DNA from: Heloderma charlesbogerti
Lineage: Eukaryota > Chordata > Lepidosauria > Squamata > Helodermatidae
DNA: 64,000 nt
Assembly: GCA_026122225.1 (NCBI GenBank)
Contig: JANEZZ010002699.1
Location: 310,001-374,000, forward strand
Direction: 5' to 3'
A program made the position numbers and the translations under genes. The notes beneath the pieces are model-generated. The model saw nothing but the letters and a program-made list of their open reading frames with translations. It did not search any database and was not told the DNA's origin. Shown here piece by piece: positions 53,952 through 64,000 of the stretch. How positions within the stretch are numbered: position 1 is the stretch's first letter; every line of letters starts with the position of its first letter.

Positions 53952-54160
53952 TGGCTCTTCCTCCCTATAACTATCAAAAACATAGTGATTCATTCTGGTT
54001 CTTGCCAAAGCTCAAGAGATATTTTTTCTATGGAGATTTGAGACCAAAGACCTAAACATCTGATTCAAGGGAAACATGAGTCATCTTTTTGCACAGTGCC
54101 TGAACAATCTGCTGCATAATATAACTGCTTCGTCACTGAGAGCTTGGGCGGAGATCTAAG
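53952..54160 (+). promoter_or_regulatory. Truncated V2R promoter relic, unit C
   Basis: Paralogous to unit A 6168-6375, including the TATA-like stretch (54114-54124) and the sequence GAGAGCTTGGGC. It stops at 54161, where a palindromic DNA element starts. The leader and exon 1 that should follow are missing. Confidence 0.7.
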
Positions 54161-55770
54161 TAAGGATGTACGAAAGTCACTTACCTTTTCGAAGGGTGAC
54201 ATTCGCGGTGGGGGGGAGGCGCTCTGTCCCTCCCCCCAAAATTCTCCCCGGCCAGCTCCACTCTGCAGAGATTCTGCGGAGCCGCAGTCCGGGGCTGCCT
54301 ACAGTTGGACATCCGGCTGCTGGGCAGCCTGCAGGGATGCAAATGGCGGCCGCCGTAGCTGCCGCCATTTGTGTCACTGTAATTTGCCATGATGGGCTAC
54401 ATAAATATTTGCGTAGCCTTAGGGATGTCAGAGAATTTCGCCACGATTCTCGGGGAGGCCAAACGCCAGCGCATTTGGCCCCTTGAAATTGGTGGTGAAA
54501 CGGTCTGCCACCCCCCCACCCCAGGACGGGACTTACCTTGTGCGAATCCTCCTGGCGGCGGCGGCTGCAGTGGCCGGTCTTCTGACCGGCCGCCGCCGCC
54601 GCCATTTCCAGTAAAAAAAAGAAGTTTACGTGTTTCCAGTAAAAAAAAAAATGTTTACGTAGCCTATCACGGCTGAGTGAAAAAAAACACAAAAAACGCA
54701 TGTACACCAATGGCAGCGTCCATGGGCGCCGCCATTTGCATTTCTTATTTTGTCACGTCTAGTCTATGTAAACATTTACGTAGACTACAGCGAAAATAAG
54801 GGGAACGCAAATAGCGTAGACCTTACGCTATTTGTGTTCCCCTTATTTTTGCCGTAGTCTACGTAAGTGTTTACGTAGACTAGACGTGACAAAATAAGGA
54901 ACGCAAATGGCGGCGCCCATGGGCGCCGCCACTTGTGTACATGTGTTTGTTTGTTTTTTTAATCAGCCATGATAGGCTACGTAAACATTTACGTAGCCTA
55001 TCACGTCTGACTGCAGGGATGCAAATGGAGGCAGCTACAGCCGCCTCCATTTGCGGCCCTGCCGGCCAGGATTCGGGGGTGGAGGGACGGAGCGCCTCCC
55101 CCCCCAGCCAGAATTTTTGGGGGGAGGGACAGAGCGCCTCCACCCCGGACAGAATTTCGGGGAGAGGAACGGAGCGCCTCCTCCCCACCGCGAATCAAAT
55201 TTCGATACAGGAAAGAGACTTTCGTACATCCCTACGTAGCCTATCATGGCAAAAAAACAAACAGTGAACGCAAATGGCGGCGGCTACGGCAGCCCCCATT
55301 TGCGTTCACTTTTTTTTTTGGCTGTGATAGGCTACATAAATATTTACATAGCCTATTACGGCATAAGAAATGGGCGCAAATGGCAGCCACTATGCCATTT
55401 GCACCCCTCTCTTTTGCTGTAATAGCCTACATAAATATTTATGTAGGCTATCACGGCCAAAAAAAAAAGGAACGCAAATGGTGGCCGCCGTAGCCGCTGC
55501 CATTTGTGTTCACTTTTTTTGCCATGGTAGGCTACGTAAATACTTACGCAGTCTATCACGGCTTCCGCAGGGATGCAAATGGCATCCCTTCGTTAGCCAT
55601 GATAGGCTACGTAAGTATTCATGTAACCTATCACGGCTATAATGAAGTGAATTGCAGCCGCAGACGTGGCCACCATTCGCAAAGCAGTGCAAACGGCAGC
55701 AGGTAGGTGTCCTGTTTCGCGCGCCTTTTGCGGGGCTGGGCGGTGGGGGGGCTTTCCAATTTTTTATTAA
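54161..55770 (-). mobile_element. Palindrome-family element P7, host of nested P8, right end lost
   Basis: Left end TAAGGATGTACGAAAGTCAC directly abuts the truncated V2R promoter of unit C. Split at 54419/55235 by P8. The rest (55243-55770) carries a series of CAAATGGC pairs and TACGTA or TACATA hairpins (for example 55326-55364, 55415-55457, 55522-55562, 55597-55640). Outward splice donors at 54176-54182 (minus) and CAGGTAGG at 55700-55707. CATCCCTA is missing on the right. Confidence 0.75.
54420..55234 (+). mobile_element. Palindrome-rich hAT-like element P8 (815 bp) nested in P7
   Basis: TAGGGATGTC...ACATCCCTA with exact TSD CGTAGCCT (54412-54419, 55235-55242), which lies in the arm of a P7 hairpin. 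Contains CAAATGGCG pairs at 54697-54740, 54901-54940 and 55018-55056, GTCTACGTAAA hairpins near 54755 and 54853, and a TACGTA hairpin at 54966-55008. Outward splice donor kept on the left (minus strand, 54531-54537), mutated on the right (CAGGAAAG). Confidence 0.86.
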
Positions 55771-55805
55771 ATTGCTCCTCAGGCTCCGCCAATTGCCCTA
55801 GACTA

Positions 55806-55850
55806 GGGATGTCAGAGAATTCCACCACTTTTTTTGGTGCACTCAATTCT
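55806..55850. mobile_element. Palindrome-family element end fragment P9
   Basis: TAGGGATGTCAGAGAATTCC is a family left end, with nothing further of the family to its right. Confidence 0.55.
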
Positions 55851-57005
55851 TAAATGTTACATTTAAGAATTGGTGTCTGGGTTTGTTTGTCTTTGTCTTC
55901 CTCTGCCCTTCTGAACCCCCAATTTCTATCATGTCTATTAGATTGCAAGTCTGCAGACAGGAGCAGGTTTGTGTTTATTGATCTTATGTAAGCTGTTCTG
56001 GGAGCCTTTTTGGCTGAGGAACAGGGAAAATGCTTTAAATAAACAAACTTGTGGCCTGCCAAGGCTGTTTTTCACTAAAACTAAACGAACAAACACTGGG
56101 AGACTGTTACAGCCTTCTGCCACATAATGTCTAGCTTGGTCTTTGGTCTTCATGCTTGTCGGAAGACAGCAGTGTCGCAAGAACTAATTCAGTCTTCACT
56201 AGAAATACATCAGATGTATAAAGTAGACTCTGGAGGAAAGTAGCGAAGTGCAGGCTGATAGGATTGTGAAAGGAGGTCCTGTTGTAGGCATAAAAGCATT
56301 ACAATGAGGAATAGGTGATTCCATCATATAAGCATGTGAAACAGGACTTGGATTGGGGTGTGGAGGGGGAGGTTGCTTGGGAGAAGGCCCAAGTAAACTC
56401 AATGGGACTTACTTCTAACTAAATATCACTCCAATTGTGCTGCAGGTATGCTTCCTAGGAATCAAGTCCCATGGAAATCAATGTGGCTTGCTTCAAAGTA
56501 AACACGCTCAGCAAAGGGCTAACCTAAAATACCAAGACCTGAGAGAATGGTAATCTGGGAACAAAGCAGGCCAGGAGGAGGCCCGCAACCGTTCTATATA
56601 CAGGACTTTGGGATTTAGCTGGACATGCTTTTATTGCAATGGTTAACAGCTCCCCCAAGGCACAGCTGCTGCATCTAGCTCTTCCCTCTCTGAGCTGGTT
56701 CACATATAATGACAACCCATGGTTTGTCAGGCACAAGCAGAAGCAAATGTGCTGCCTCCAGGGTGCTCCTCACTTCTGCTCTCAATTAACACTGTTGCTG
56801 GGTTGTTTAACCCCAACAACTCCAAAGTGTCCCAGCTTGGAATCACACTAACAACCTACAAACAGGGCAATCGTGAATTGAAAGCAGAGGGGTGTGCAGA
56901 AGGAAGTGTGCTCATTTACTCACACTAATTTTGGCAATTTGTGGGCTAAAGAATCCACAATCCGCCTACTTTTCCCAGTTGTGCCTTTTGCAGGAGAATT
57001 AGTAT
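55851..57005. other. Unit C region replacing V2R exon 1, nothing coding recognised
   Basis: Lies where exon 1 should be. Includes a squamate repeat with CTCAATGGGACTTACTTCT at about 56395. No V2R exon 1 sequence. Confidence 0.5.
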
Positions 57006-57009
57006 TGTG

Positions 57010-57867
57010 AGGGCAACATTTAGTTAATTATGATTATGTGTGATTGGATAATTGGAGTTTCCTTGCACAGTTCCAACCAAAACCAGAAACACCCCATATC
57101 TAGTGAATATGAATGTTACTATGGCTGTGTTCAAATTAATAATGTCAGTTTCCTTACGAAGATCAGCTTATGTTTAGGCATTGAATATCAATAAACGGAT
57201 CGATTTGTTGCAATTCAATTTCTGTGTCTGTGGTTTTTTGCACTGGTCATGGATTAAGCTCTGACCCACTGCATTCCAAAGGTGAAGATCTGGTTGTAAT
57301 GTGTCCACAGAACGTTTGCTGTCAGGCAGATGAGCACTGTACTAAACGAATATATAAAACGAACCATAAACATTTGAACTCAGCCGAAATCACCAAATTA
57401 ACAGCTGAAAGCCATGTGTGCACATCTCATTCTCCTAAGGCTGAAGGCTCAGTTTCTACCAAGGGATATCCCCCTGCTCAGAATTGTTTAAAGCGGCCAA
57501 TAGTATACCACCAAAACTACGGGAATCCTCTGCAGGCATTTCCAAAACTTTCATGAAATATATATATTTATGTATGTGGGTGTGCGTGCCTGTATGTGTG
57601 TGTATTCTGAAGCTTGTCAATCTCTCCTCTCAAGAAATTGGGCACAATCATTCCATCTTTGTTTTTTTGTGGCAAGTAGATATTTATTCACCTTGCAATG
57701 AAGGTATATTCCTTGCCCCCAATCAACATGCAAACCATTGTGTGAAAATCAGCTCTTCTGAGATTTATATTGCATGAAAATGGCTTTAGATTGGGACATT
57801 TTGTTTTCCTTGAATGGAGGATGACAGTGCGACACATCTCCTCTAACTTGGACTTCTTGCTTTGCAG
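57010..57867 (+). other. V2R unit C intron 1, 3' part
   Basis: Resumes similarity to unit A intron 1 (6920 onward). A TG-rich stretch lies near 57565-57605. Confidence 0.6.
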
Positions 57868-58159
57868 TCGTGTACGTCTGAGGTACTGGCACAGCTTGTC
57901 CTTCTTGTTTGCCATCCAGGAGGTCAGTCGGAATCCCCGGCTCCTACTCAATGTCAGCCTGGGCTACAACCTCTATGAGAGCCATTATTACGGAAGGACG
58001 ACATCATATGCCATGCTGCAGCTGCTTGCTGGTGGGGAAAGCAACCTCTCAAATTACAGCTGTGGGAGAAGAAATAACCCACTGGCCATTCTTGAAGGGG
58101 TTGAATCTGACCTGTCCATCCTCATTTCCACCATGTCAGGCATCTACAAAATCCCACAG
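57868..58159 (+). CDS. V2R unit C exon 2
   Basis: Acceptor GCTTTGCAG ends at 57867, donor CAG|GTAGGA at 58160. Same length and phase as unit A. It reads [20 protein letters not shown], then [13 protein letters not shown], ending YKIPQ. Substitutions relative to unit A are mostly conservative. Confidence 0.92.
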
Positions 58160-61100
58160 GTAGGAATGGGGGGGGGGGGAGGCCAGCGGCATGTCAATGG
58201 GAGCAGTGCACTTGGTCAGCATGGATTCCTTTCCAAAACACCTCCGGCCACTGAGGACGCTTGGAGGTGCGTAGTGGTGGTGGAGACACTTTTGAATGGG
58301 AGGCAGGGCATCAAAGAGCAAAACCAGGGGAAGAGCATAATCAGGGCTGGCGTCAGGGATCAGCATGGTGGGGCAGTTGCCAAGAGCACCCAGGTTCAGA
58401 AGGGCCCAACACTGCCAATTCCTCCTTCTTGCCTTTTGGTGGTGACTGAATGGAAGCGAAGCAAAGGCAGCGCTTGAACACAGGGAGGTCGGCACAAGGC
58501 ACGTGACCACATGGGTGAAGGTAAAGCAAGGCTGGGCAGGAATCAGCCTGCAGGCCAAATAAGGCCCCCCTGGTGATTTTTGCCAGCCCCTATCCAGTTG
58601 CTGCAATTGGGCTCTGAGAATTGTCCAAGCAGCTTTTGGGCAGGCTGTGGGGAGCCCAATTCTTCTGGGAAACAAAGTGCACTCTCCCTGCACAAAATGT
58701 TCCCCAGCACTCTAGGATTTTAGCCATGTCTGGTGATATCAGTAAAGTGTTGGAGCTCCAGGCTTCGAAGGCTGGTAGTGCACCCTCCAGACAAAATGAA
58801 GTTGTCCTCTCCTGAGCTAAAGGGTCGGCCCTGCAGGCCTTTCTGCTCGTGTTGCCCATGCTTGGTGGGAATTCCTGAAAAAGACTCTATTGTGCCCAGA
58901 GAACAGTATCTGGAAGAGAGTTGGGAGTGTGGCTACCTTTCCTTTACAATGGGCTCACTCATTTCAGGGAGCAGGATTAACCCACATCTTGTAGTGTCTT
59001 CAATTGCACTGCTCTACTGTATTTTGAAGAAGTGAAAGTTTTGGATTCACTCTTATGGGGAAAAGGAAAACACTGCCGTTGGCATCCTGTTAGTAGTAGT
59101 TGTTGTTTGTTTCAATCCTGGGTGGGGGGCTTCTGTGCCCTGGACCCCCACTGCCAAAGACCCCACTGTACCCTCTGGGCACCATCCAAGATCCTTGGGA
59201 TATTTCTGCACTCCACCTCCACATACATCCAGCACCTCTCATAGTGGCAGCCATTTTGTTAGATATTAGTATTTTCAGGTTAATAAATATCTGGCCTTTA
59301 TCCTGAAAACTACACAGTGCAGAATGCCAGTTTCTTCCATTCCTCACTAGATCAGTTATGGTGTTGTTGATCGTGTTCTGAATGATCGAACTCAGTTCCC
59401 TTTTGTGCACCGGATGGGCCCAAGGGAAGAAACCCAGTACCCGGGGATCGTGCAACTGCTCCTGTTTTTTGGATGGACGTGGATTGGTCTCTTTGCTCCA
59501 GGCAATGACAATGGAGACAGGTTCATGAGAGCCATGGCACCCCTGTTGACCAGGAGTGGAATTTGCGTTGCCTTCTCACAAAGGCTACACATAAGAAACA
59601 GACATGAGACTGAACTATCTGTTGTGTGGGGACAAGTCAATGTAGTCGTATTGTATGCAGATGTTCAATATGTATTTCTTCCACTTATCAAAATGCAAAG
59701 AATGCTTGAAAAGAAAGACACTGGGGCAAAAGTCTGGATCACAACAACCTTTCCGGATATCGACTACAACTTGGTTTTTGCACCTATTTCCTTCAGGTTC
59801 ATCCATGGTTCTTTGACCTTCAAAGTGAATACACAGAAGAAGACCAAATATGACTATTATATACCATTTTCCTCTTTTCTGTATGTGTTTTGGAATGAAT
59901 CCTTCCATTGTTTGTCTTCAAACCATGTGTTGTCCAAGAGAAGCTGGAAAAGTTGCACAGAGAAAGAGAACCTGGGGGAGCTGCCCTTGGAGGAGCTTGA
60001 GAGAGCCCTGTCTCAAGACAGCTTCAGGACCTACAACAGTGTCCAAGCTGTGGCCCATGCTTTAAATGCTGCATATTTATCCCGATCCAAGAAGATAATG
60101 ATGGTGGGTGGACATAGCAGGCTGGAACACCAGTGGCCGCAGGCATGGCAGGTATTCCATTCTTGTTTTGCAACACCACCACAAATGGTGAAAGACTCAA
60201 TGTAGAGACATCATAATGTGTCCCAAGCATTGAAGTGTGGGCAGGAAACAGAGTCTAATTTTCTCACTCAGTAGTATCCTCAAGGATCCCTGTGGGGAGA
60301 GGTCTTCTGAAGAGGCAATCCTCGTGGCCCCACTTGGGTTGGAGATCTCCTTAGAAACCACCAGGAGTAAGGCCTTTAGTGTGATGTCTCCCAACCAAAG
60401 ATTTGCCCTTCCAACTGAGATCATGTGTACACTGACACCACTTTGCCTTTCAGGCAAGCATTTCCTGACCGGGTTTCTGCTCAGACCAGACCAGGACAGA
60501 TCCAGCCTTCTTAGCTGAACTTGGACTCTTTGCATCAAACTTTTGTCTCTGTTGGTCCCATTTCATAGGCTTCCCCCTTGGGGGGGAAGCCTATGCAGGG
60601 GTCTTTCAGACAGGGGAGCTCTCTCTGCCTTTGTCGGTCCCTTCTTCCTCCTGGCTCATGTAAACCTTGGGTCTGAAGACAGTGCTGGGTTATGTTCCTT
60701 CCATGATACACTTCTGGATCAAGTCTCCACCCCATAAAATTAGGGACAATTATTTGGATGTCTGGGTAGCTGCACCAAGTACACACAAACACACACACAC
60801 ACATGAGTTATTACCAAACAACGGTGTGTATTGACGTTAATAAACAGGAATAGCAGAAGCAAACCATAAACATAGACAAAAACAACAACTATCTCCCCAA
60901 CTTCAAAAAAGCTTCCCACTTCATCTGAAGGTCTAGATGTGCCCAGGAATGTCTTCATCCTTTCACTTTACACAGAGTTAATCCAAAAAAATGCAAACTC
61001 TTCTTGCTTGTCCCAATTCTCTTGGATTCCCATTTTGTCAAAACTCCAAAACAACAACAACCCAATGGTGAAGGATAACACATCCAATTTATACACTGAG

Positions 61101-61835
61101 GGAGCAATCCTATGGCCGCCAGGCAGTGGCTACACAGCCATAGGATACCTGGTTTTCTGGGAAATGACCAGAAAACCAGGATATCTGGTTTTCTGGGTTC
61201 CCGGAGAAACAACTGCCCCTGTGGATGTTGGCAATGGTCTCCACTAGGTCTCCACTCACTCCTTGGGGGGGGGGAAATCATGGGTGCATCACAAAATATC
61301 CTGATCAAGAAGTTAGTATGGAAGCTGTTGTCCAAAATATATCTGGAGGGCACCAGATTGGAGAAGGCTGCCTTAGCATGCAAATTAATGTCTCTGGTCC
61401 TCTCCAAAAGGCTGAAGCAGAAAGAGGAGATTGCAGAGGTATCTCAGTTGTGCTATAAAAAACCAAGGACTGACATCCACTCGGTGCGCAGATGGGATGT
61501 TCTTTGGCCCCCGTTCATCAAGGATTACAGCTCAAAGGGAGAAGTACTAAGATAATGAAGATGCTAGCTTCTTTGCTAAATGCTGGCTGTTTTCTCTGTC
61601 ATTCTAGTTTCACCGTTTCTTAAGAGAGGGACGTCTTTCTAATATTTCCATGGATGGACTGTATCTTGATGAGAATGGGGAGCTGGAACCTGACTTCGAT
61701 ATTGTGAATTGGGTGCTGTTTCCCAATAGGTCTCGTGGTAGAGTGAATATTGGGAGTGTGAAGAGACAGGCATTCACAGACGTGAAGCTCACCATTCGAC
61801 CAGAAGCCCTTGTGTGGCCCAAGTATTTTAATGGG
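57868..61835 (+). CDS. V2R gene, unit C, partial (exons 2-4, runs off the window)
   Basis: Second V2R locus. Exons 57868-58159 (292 nt), 59351-60151 (801 nt) and 61608-61835 (228 nt) have intact GT-AG sites and no stops, and encode most of the Venus-flytrap ligand-binding region. Exons 5 and 6, for the cysteine linker and membrane domain, are not found up to 64000; in unit A they start about 4.0 kb after exon 4, so they should be just outside. No exon 1 lies in unit C: the upstream region breaks at 54161, and similarity resumes only about 57.0 kb, inside intron 1. Exon 1 of unit B, 18.4 kb upstream, would fit in phase. Either a chimeric functional gene or a 5'-truncated pseudogene; the clean frames favour recent or continuing function. 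Confidence 0.8.
58160..59350 (+). other. V2R unit C intron 2
   Basis: 1.2 kb, against 2.8 kb in unit A; the difference is mainly elements P1 and P2. Holds their empty sites (58493 and 59160). Confidence 0.7.
59351..60151 (+). CDS. V2R unit C exon 3
   Basis: Acceptor CCTCACTAG ends at 59350, donor CAG|GTATTC at 60152. It has 267 open codons starting ISYGVVDRVLNDRTQFPF and carries [19 protein letters not shown] and [13 protein letters not shown]. One codon longer than unit A. It differs from unit A by scattered substitutions that include several in the predicted ligand-facing region. Confidence 0.92.
60152..61607 (+). other. V2R unit C intron 3
   Basis: Similar to unit A 12894-16438 minus its LINE insertions. 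Contains a perfect small hairpin at 60567-60598 and a CA repeat at about 60782-60802. Confidence 0.6.
61608..61835 (+). CDS. V2R unit C exon 4
   Basis: Acceptor TCATTCTAG ends at 61607 and donor GGG|GTAAGG follows 61835. 76 codons in phase 0, from FHRFLREGRLSN to KYFNG, with [19 protein letters not shown] identical to unit A. Confidence 0.91.
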
Positions 61836-63171
61836 GTAAGGGAAATTATTCATGTCACATTATTGACTTGTTAAGTTCTAATAATACATTGAATATGCCT
61901 TGTGAGAGTTCCAGTACAATGCTATGGACAATTAACTAGAAGGAAGTCCCATTGTGCATAGTGGACTTTGTTGATGCATCACCTGCAGGATTGCATTGTG
62001 AAAGAACCATCCTATGGCAATGCTGGCTGGAGTGTGTTTAGCTCCCCCAAGCCACCTGGTTTTGTAACTCTTGTTCTGGCTTCTGAACACACCTTCGGAT
62101 GCATGACTATCTGGAAATTCACAGGACAAACCACACTTTTAAAGTGTTGTTATATTGGGTGACGTGACAACTATCTGTCAAGACTCTAGGTGCTCTATGG
62201 AATGGTGAGACGCAATGCCCTCTCCGGTGCTGTGCAGTAGGGCTGTGCACGGACCCCCTGCTTTGCTTCAGATGGTGCTTTGGACCTTCTGATGCAGCCC
62301 CACTTTGCTTCGGACCAATTCAGACCCAACCCGCTTTGCTCCAGAATTGGAGCTGAAGCGAGATTTGGATATCTGAATTATTCAGATTTGACATTTTCTC
62401 ATTAACTTGCATTGGAAAACAGAAATGAAATTGGAAACAGAAACAAATTTCATGGTAAATACATGAAATCTGGCAACCTGCAGGCCCCCATTGAGCTGAT
62501 TCCACCTGTCAAATCTAAGACAGTTTGGCATGGTGGGTTTTGTGGTAGGCAGAATTAAAATTAGATTTTGTCACCCCAAGCTCTCAAAGCGAAGAGCTAT
62601 AACTTTTCCTTGTTCCCACATTTGGGCACCCATCAGCCCCCTGGAGGTGATCCCACATGCCAAGTATCAGAGAGTTTAGCCCAGTTGTTTTTCTGCTAAT
62701 CAGAGAAATTAGGTGTTTAAGCAGTGATTAGGAGGAGGTCACTATCCCTAATCTCTGCTGTAATCTCTGTTTCTTTGAAGTGCAAATAACCCCTCTCTTC
62801 TAGTACTACTTTCCTATTCAGCTTCACAGTGGGTGACCTCAGGCTCTCTTTGGCTGAATGGAAGACACATTACCTGGGAAAACATTCTGGCAGGCTGGCT
62901 GTGCTATGTGCTTTTTTCAACACAAACTCTCAAAGCAAAGAGCTATAACTTTTTACTGGTTGCAAAGAAGTACATGAAATCTGGGCAATGGGAAGATCCA
63001 ATGCCAAGACCCCGAAGATGCATCATGTTGAGCTTGCTTTGCCACACAGTGTAGTATTGAATTTAAATCGTATATGTTAATGTGTGTAATGCTTTGCCCC
63101 TTGTATTTTGAAAAGTGGTGTTGTGGGAAGTGCTTTGCAACACACTGTTTGCTTGATCACAACACAAGCAT

Positions 63172-63219
<48 letters not shown>

Positions 63220-64000
63220 CAAAGTAAAGCAAATACAGTACTACCTACAAGCAAAGAAAAGGGTTCTTATTTTTATATATATTTTAGGGAAAAGCTATAG
63301 AGTTCAAAAATGGGCATGGAAGGAATACAGGGATTGAGAAGGGGGTGGGGGGAGAGCCAAGAACAAGGAAAGGAAAGGAAAGACAGACAGACAGAGAGTT
63401 TTTAAATGATCTAGCAAGAAATACAGGGAAAACTACTAAGAGTTGAATTGAGAATGGGGGACAGGGGAAGCCAAAGGGCAAGGCAAGGAAACTAAACTAT
63501 TTTTTATATTTCTCTTATTTTTATTTTAAAAAAGTATGTAGAAAGAAAGAAAGAACTAACAAGATTGGTAGAATAATTCAGAAGGATGGGCAGGGGAAGC
63601 CAAAGAATAAGACAAGGAAAGGAGGAAACTAAAGCACCTTTGAAATTTTTTGGTGTTTTAAATAATTAACCTAGAAAAGAACAAAAGGGGAGACTTGAGT
63701 TGAAAAGGGCTGGGTGGGAAAGAATAACAAGGGCAAAGCTGCAGTACAACACACACACACACCACAGATCTAGGCAAGTAACTAACCCAACAGCTCTCTC
63801 TAACCACCCCTCTAACAGCACTCTCTCTTGCAATGAAACAAATGCAGGCTGATCTCTCCAATGTATACAGTATTCCCCACCCCTCCACCACCGTCACCGA
63901 TTGGAGACTGCTGTGTGAAGTTCAGCCCTAATTTGGCAACTAGAGTTGCCATTCACCAGAGCTATCTCCCTTGCTCTCCTCCTCCTCTCCCTTTCCCCCC
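61836..64000 (+). other. V2R unit C intron 4, incomplete
   Basis: No exon 5 up to the window end. A hAT-like end TAGGGCTGTGCACGGACC lies at 62238. Diverged direct repeats with CTCTCAAAGC(G/A)AAGAGC lie at about 62580 and 62928. Confidence 0.5.
63178..63217. repeat. (CA)n microsatellite
   Basis: About 20 CA units. Confidence 0.95.

Noticed and set aside
54177..54710. 177-codon minus-strand frame over P7/P8
   Set aside because: Crosses the nested insertion border, so cannot be an ancestral gene.

Overview
The window is vertebrate genomic DNA, most likely from a squamate reptile (lizard or snake). It holds an intact type-2 vomeronasal receptor (V2R) gene, a partial paralogue, and a dense mix of retroelements typical of squamates: BovB/RTE LINEs, CR1 with ATTCTATG 3' tails, L2-type LINEs, a tRNA-derived SINE and a retrovirus-like ERV. 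There are no bacterial features. The true genes are split into exons, so most long or medium open frames are transposon remnants or chance frames.

The layout is a tandem V2R duplication in three units. Unit A (1 to about 32.4 kb) has a complete six-exon V2R gene on the plus strand. Its exons are 6566-6786, 8974-9265, 12096-12893, 16439-16666, 20698-20824 and 22545-23500. All phases fit, giving a predicted protein of 873 residues. Unit B (about 32.5-40.1 kb) repeats the upstream region and has V2R exon 1 (39216-39439) but no later exons. Unit C (about 40.1 kb to the end) repeats the upstream region again, lacks exon 1, and has exons 2, 3 and 4 (57868-58159, 59351-60151, 61608-61835). Its exons 5 and 6 must lie beyond the window. 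The only partner for the C exons is the B exon 1, across an 18.4 kb intron, so this locus is either a B/C chimera or a pseudogene.

The upstream part of unit C was disrupted by nested insertions. A nearly full-length L2-type LINE (minus strand, about 44.5-53.95 kb) is split in its GC-rich 5' region by a 5.8 kb gammaretrovirus-like ERV. The ERV has 341/342 bp LTRs and a large deletion joining the start of reverse transcriptase to integrase. It is itself interrupted by a CR1 fragment.

The most unusual content is a family of palindrome-laden non-autonomous DNA elements, called P-elements here for palindrome (no relation to Drosophila P). I see ten copies or fragments. Five have recognisable 8 bp target duplications (four perfect, one 7 of 8) and TAGGGATG...CATCCCTA ends, which points to the hAT superfamily. 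Their interiors are nested palindromes: repeated TACGTA hairpins, and AAATGGCGGC-type inverted pairs that resemble YY1 sites. Almost every copy keeps consensus 5' splice donors (GGTAAGT) near both ends, pointing outward. Paralogous V2R units provide empty sites for three of the insertions.
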